NCBI GenBank assembly: GCA_016218805.1
Contig: JACRCW010000039.1
Span: forward strand, 20,904 to 84,903
From: Deltaproteobacteria bacterium
Lineage (GTDB): Bacteria; Myxococcota; JACRCW01
Length of the DNA: 64,000 nt
Direction of reading: 5' to 3'
The translations under genes and the position numbers were made by a program. Positions within the stretch are counted from its first letter, which is position 1, and the number at the start of each line of letters is the position of its first letter. Below are positions 60,951 to 64,000 of this stretch, in pieces. The notes under the pieces were generated by a model. That model saw nothing but the letters and a program-made list of their open reading frames with translations. It had not been told where the DNA came from and made no database searches.

Positions 60951-61691
60951 ATGGTCAATCTCACCTCATTCGGCAAGCCGGTGACCGCGCGCACGCAGGC
61001 CGCCAAGTACGTCAAGGAGCGCGCGGACCTGCTGGCGAAGTACCTCTCCAAGCACGGCCTGGAGTCCGACCTGGACGCCATCATCGAGTTCGGCGGCGTT
61101 GCCCAGGCGCTCAACTCCGCCCAGGGGCAGTCGCTCGGTGCGGGCAAGGGGGCCACCGGAGACGTGCAGGCACGGTTTGTTGCCCTGCAACAGTCCTACA
61201 ACGACGTCATGGCCGGGCTGTTGGCGGTCATCGGCGACCTCAAGCGGGCCAAGCCGCAAAAGCCTGACGTCATCACGGAGGCCGAACGCATCTACAAGAA
61301 TGAGTCCGCCCTCCTCATCACCATCACGGAGACCGACGGCGGCAAAAAGGGCGAAGCGGCGCGCTCCAAAGCCCAAGAAGCGCTGCGGGCAGAGATCTGG
61401 AAGGACGCTGACGCACTGCTCTCCTTCAAGGGCGGCAAGGCGGCCCTGGAGAAGCGGGGACTCACCACGGACGCCCTCACGGCCCTGAAGACCAATGCGG
61501 ACGACCTGGCCGGTTCCCTCGCGACCCGCACCGCCAAGAAAGGTGCGTCCAAGAACGTCACGGTCCAGGAACGCCAGGCCGTTGCGGACCAGGCGGACTA
61601 CTGGGGGTCCTGCTACCGGATTCTCGCGCTGACAGCGGAGAATGATGAATCACTCAAGGGGCTGTTGAAGACCGCACGCCGGCCCCGCTGA
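60951..61691 (+). CDS. Hypothetical helical protein
   Basis: 246 residues from ATG 60951; ATG 60918 would add 11 residues. No signal peptide. Mostly alpha-helical, polar, Lys/Ala/Asp-rich (ARTQAAKYVKERADLLAKY, AEERIYKN-like charged turns, ADQADYWGSCYRILALTAE). Family not recognised. A strong hairpin follows the stop immediately, so it is a monocistronic unit. Confidence 0.7.
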   Translation: MVNLTSFGKPVTARTQAAKYVKERADLLAKYLSKHGLESDLDAIIEFGGVAQALNSAQGQSLGAGKGATGDVQARFVALQQSYNDVMAGLLAVIGDLKRAKPQKPDVITEAERIYKNESALLITITETDGGKKGEAARSKAQEALRAEIWKDADALLSFKGGKAALEKRGLTTDALTALKTNADDLAGSLATRTAKKGASKNVTVQERQAVADQADYWGSCYRILALTAENDESLKGLLKTARRPR

Positions 61692-61720
61692 ACCAGAGGG
61701 CAAGCGCCCTCCCCTCTGGT
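61692..61720 (+). terminator. Hairpin terminator after the unknown gene
   Basis: ACCAGAGGG pairs perfectly with CCCTCTGGT around an 11-base loop, beginning right after the stop codon at 61691. The clearest single terminator in the window. Confidence 0.6.
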
Positions 61721-62140
61721 GGGTCACACCCCTTGAAACGAAGGCGATTGGAAGGGGGCGCGCATGGCGTCCGGTCGTTCGCTGTTCACGTGTCTTTCCG
61801 GGCTTTCCCAACTCAGCGTTGTTGAACCTCGTAGCGGACACCTTCGGCGTGTCGCCATCAGCCACCAGCGCGCTGGTTTCCCTCCGGCAACTGCTGAGAC
61901 TGTCCACTCGAAGGCACCTGCGCGCCCGAGGCCCAAGAAACAGCTCGCGCCGGGGTCTGAGCCGATTGCCATTCGGGTCCATCTCCGCAGGAGGCAACAG
62001 CTACCGACACCGACACATGAAGCAAGAGACCCTCGCCCACCAACCAGCGCCCGCGACAACGGGTAGACAGCACGAGCCCTCACTGCTTGCCGCGCACCAG
62101 GCCGCACAAGACGGAGAGCCACCCGCACGATTGGGACAAC
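61721..62140. other. Intergenic, 420 bp, lower GC
   Basis: No convincing gene. It includes a perfect 14-bp palindrome ACCAGCGCGCTGGT (61864-61877) and the promoter zone of the TIR gene. Short frames on both strands (for example one reading VADTFGVSPSATS on the plus strand) are fragmentary; it may be a decayed or transferred segment. Confidence 0.4.
61864..61877. promoter_or_regulatory. Perfect 14-bp palindrome, possible operator
   Basis: ACCAGCGCGCTGGT reads the same on both strands. It lies 264 bp before the TIR gene start. Possible dimeric regulator site, not supported by a known motif. Confidence 0.25.
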
Positions 62141-63193
62141 ATGATCAAGCCGACGATCTTCATTAGTCACTCGCCCTTGGACGCCGCCTTTGTCGGTCGA
62201 CTGAAGACCATGATTTCAGACCGGACTGGATGTGTCCTTGACATATTCGTGTCAAGCGACGGTCAGAGCATTCCGTTTGGACGAAACTGGGTCTTGCGGC
62301 TGGAGGAGGCGCTGAGGGAATGCAAGGCAATGATCGTTCTTCTGACTCCAGCGTCGCTCGAGTCGCGGTGGATATTCTTTGAGGCTGGCCACGCCTACGC
62401 AATGAAGATACGCGTGATTCCAATCGGCGCTTTGAGCGTGGACATGACAAAGGTACCCCCGCCACTGGGACTCCTCCAGGGATTCAACCTCAAATCCGAG
62501 GACGGCCTGAACAACATCATTGGCGTAGTCAACGAGCTCTTCGGACACAACCACAAAGCCTCCTTCTCGGCGGCCGACTACGCGTCGCTCATCGCCGGAA
62601 CCGCGGCGGGCCACGCCGGACCGCTCAACGAGTTCGTTGGGGTGATAGATGAAATCGAGACCACACTGCATGTGCCCTTTGTCGACCTGCGGCGTGTCTT
62701 GGAGCGCTATTTCACCGCCAACGCGACTCAGTACTCGGTCCACGACTTGGCCATCAACACGTTCGGAGTACGATTCCGTTCCTTCCATGATGACCAACGA
62801 GAGACCCTTGTTGAGATTGACCCGAGGATGTTCAGCGAGGCATTGGGCATACTGCACTCCCTCCAGACACCCGACGGAGCTTCGCTGCTCGGCGACCAGG
62901 AAACGGCCATTCGCTTCAACATGGCCATCCGCCGCATTCCCCGACACCACAGCATGACGGCGGCACTGCATGGTACAGGCGTCACGATCGAGAAGGACGG
63001 GCGCTTTCGACTTGGAAACACGATTTTTTCAGTTGACACGAGAAGGGAGATGACCATTGTTGGCAGCGAACCCATCTTCAAGTCGATGGAGGTGGTTCTT
63101 TCGATCGGCACGCAGGAATGTCTTCCAGATGAGACCTCGATCGCAGACATCCTCCGGATCTTGTTTGATCGCTGCATTCTCGGTCCCGATTGA
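62141..63193 (+). CDS. TIR-domain protein, probable NAD-consuming defence effector
   Basis: 350 residues from ATG 62141 (GGGA six bases upstream). The N-terminal 140 residues are a TIR domain: KPTIFISHSPLDAAFV, VFVSSDGQ-like BB region, MIVLLTPASLESRW and the putative catalytic Glu81 in FFEAGHAY. Bacterial TIR domains cleave NAD+ on phage sensing. Residues about 150-350 (EIETTLHVPFVDLRRVLERYF, GRFRLGNTIFSVDTR) form an unfamiliar second domain, maybe sensor or oligomeriser. No helicase, SIR2, Argonaute or CRISPR-like partner is adjacent. GC is clearly lower than elsewhere, a sign of recent transfer. Confidence 0.82.
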   Translation: MIKPTIFISHSPLDAAFVGRLKTMISDRTGCVLDIFVSSDGQSIPFGRNWVLRLEEALRECKAMIVLLTPASLESRWIFFEAGHAYAMKIRVIPIGALSVDMTKVPPPLGLLQGFNLKSEDGLNNIIGVVNELFGHNHKASFSAADYASLIAGTAAGHAGPLNEFVGVIDEIETTLHVPFVDLRRVLERYFTANATQYSVHDLAINTFGVRFRSFHDDQRETLVEIDPRMFSEALGILHSLQTPDGASLLGDQETAIRFNMAIRRIPRHHSMTAALHGTGVTIEKDGRFRLGNTIFSVDTRREMTIVGSEPIFKSMEVVLSIGTQECLPDETSIADILRILFDRCILGPD

Positions 63194-63462
63194 GCGGACC
63201 TTGAGCGACGCGTCATCCTTCTCGTAACCCGCGTTGGAATCTTGCCGCTTTCGTTTCACGAACAACGCACGAGCCACAGGCTGTCCCTCATACGGGGCCA
63301 GGTTGGAACCACCGTGGCGTCAGACGGCGGACGGCATGATGCGTATCGGCCCGCGTGTGCGCTTGGGCAACTCTTTGTGCCCACCGGGTCGGCCTCGGCA
63401 CAGGAGGCTGCCGCGCACATCTCGTCGCTGCAGGCAACTCTAGTCCAAGACGGAGGTGCACC
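63194..63462. other. Intergenic, 269 bp, between the TIR gene and the last gene
   Basis: Lower GC, no coding frame. It carries the GGAGG ribosome site of the next gene at its right end. No clear terminator. Confidence 0.35.
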
Positions 63463-63918
63463 ATGACCATCGTGGAGTTCTTTCGAACGGCGTTCACCGA
63501 AGCCGAGCTCATGCAGCGCCGCGCGTCGATGTCCAATGAGGAGTGGACGCTTCACCTCGGCCGAGCAGCTGCCGAGTGCGCCGGCCGAGTCGGGCTCTAC
63601 TGTGCGACGAAGGGAGCCCCGGACGCCTTTGGCCGTGCCGAGTACTTCACCCTCGACGTCACAATGATGGAAGCCGGCCACCCGACTGACCCTGTCACCG
63701 AGGTGAGCTACCCGCCGCCCGCCATAACGATGGAGTTCGAGAACCTCCCTGAGAAGATCACCTACGATTACTGGAAGCTCGTATGCGTGAGGTCCGCGCT
63801 CCGCGTTCTTGTCTACGTGCTTCCCGACTACGAGACGGCTAACGCAGCTGTTCTCGCCAGACTGGTGTTGTCTCTCACACTGCAGTCCAGGGCAGAGGGT
63901 GTTTCTTCCCGGTCTTGA
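63463..63918 (+). CDS. Small hypothetical protein
   Basis: 151 residues from ATG 63463, with GGAGGTGCACC just upstream. No signal or membrane segment. Mixed alpha/beta with VEFFRTAFTEAELMQRR at the start and a polar middle (AEYFTLDVTMMEAG). Family not recognised. It follows the TIR gene by 269 bp on the same strand and shares its lower GC, so a functional link is possible but untested. The final 82 bases of the window hold nothing recognisable. Confidence 0.65.
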   Translation: MTIVEFFRTAFTEAELMQRRASMSNEEWTLHLGRAAAECAGRVGLYCATKGAPDAFGRAEYFTLDVTMMEAGHPTDPVTEVSYPPPAITMEFENLPEKITYDYWKLVCVRSALRVLVYVLPDYETANAAVLARLVLSLTLQSRAEGVSSRS

Positions 63919-64000
63919 CCAACGCGCGGACACGTGAGGGCGCGGGGAAGGCCGGGAATTGGCTGCAAGGGAACGCGGGGATGATGATGGAGGGGGAAAG

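Noticed and set aside
1..64000. CRISPR arrays, tRNA or rRNA genes, insertion sequences
   Set aside because: No regularly spaced direct repeats, no cloverleaf-like or rRNA-like sequence and no transposase-like protein were found by eye.

Overview
The window is GC-rich throughout, with G/C-favoured third codon positions. It carries many lipoproteins whose lipobox is followed by Asp/Ala/Gly/Ser-rich linkers or by short Cys-rich motifs. It also has FHA domains, DUF4388-type response regulators, GspE-N-terminal (MshEN) domains detached from any ATPase, and FG-GAP, IPT/TIG and TPR proteins. This combination points to a myxobacterium-like member of the Myxococcota. That is an inference from style; no rRNA or phylogenetic marker is present. 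I see no tRNA, rRNA, CRISPR array or insertion sequence.

Layout, left side. A Calx-beta/CocE-type hydrolase lipoprotein runs off the left edge (1-1759, minus), followed by about 790 bp without a convincing intact gene. An XPB/Rad25-type helicase and its helicase-associated partner overlap by 4 bp (2550-6520, minus). A tandem M16 peptidase pair, one catalytic and one lacking the zinc motif, is at 6650-9402. A Cys-rich lipoprotein and a Pro-rich membrane protein form a small operon (9537-11080), divergent from a second lipoprotein. Next come a double-receiver/DUF4388 regulator, an FHA-CpaF fusion ATPase, a PspA-like coiled coil, DusB, a 2-Cys peroxiredoxin, a formyltransferase, an IPT/FG-GAP lipoprotein of seven plus seven repeats, and small genes up to 23730.

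Centre (23883-39049, all plus). Thirteen closely packed or overlapping genes run lipoprotein, ECF-like sigma factor, FecR-type anti-sigma factor, PEGA-like membrane protein, beta-propeller lipoprotein, three type IV prepilin-like proteins (FimT/GspH-, PilV- and PilW-like), a giant 894-residue PilX-like protein, a YfhO-type multi-pass membrane protein, two unknowns (one with a sigma region 4-like helix-turn-helix) and a TolB-like lipoprotein. Two identical CCGTATACCT boxes, one before the first gene and one just before the first prepilin gene, suggest that the sigma factor reads both promoters. This looks like a self-regulated cell-surface appendage or adhesin system that borrows its assembly machinery from elsewhere. 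It is the best candidate here for an undescribed system.

Right (39479-60839, all minus). In transcription order: FHA protein, propeller lipoprotein, TlyA, TPR lipoprotein, LolB-like lipoprotein, two MshEN proteins (one with roughly 950 residues of Pro/Ala-rich sequence), two orphan Opp-type ABC ATPases, an EtfD-like membrane Fe-S oxidoreductase, a third M16 peptidase, a 1336-residue Ig-like lipoprotein and a pseudo-receiver coiled-coil protein. Many neighbours overlap by 4 bp. The far right (about 61700-64000) is visibly less GC-rich. It holds a TIR-domain protein, probably a laterally acquired defence effector, and a small unknown gene.
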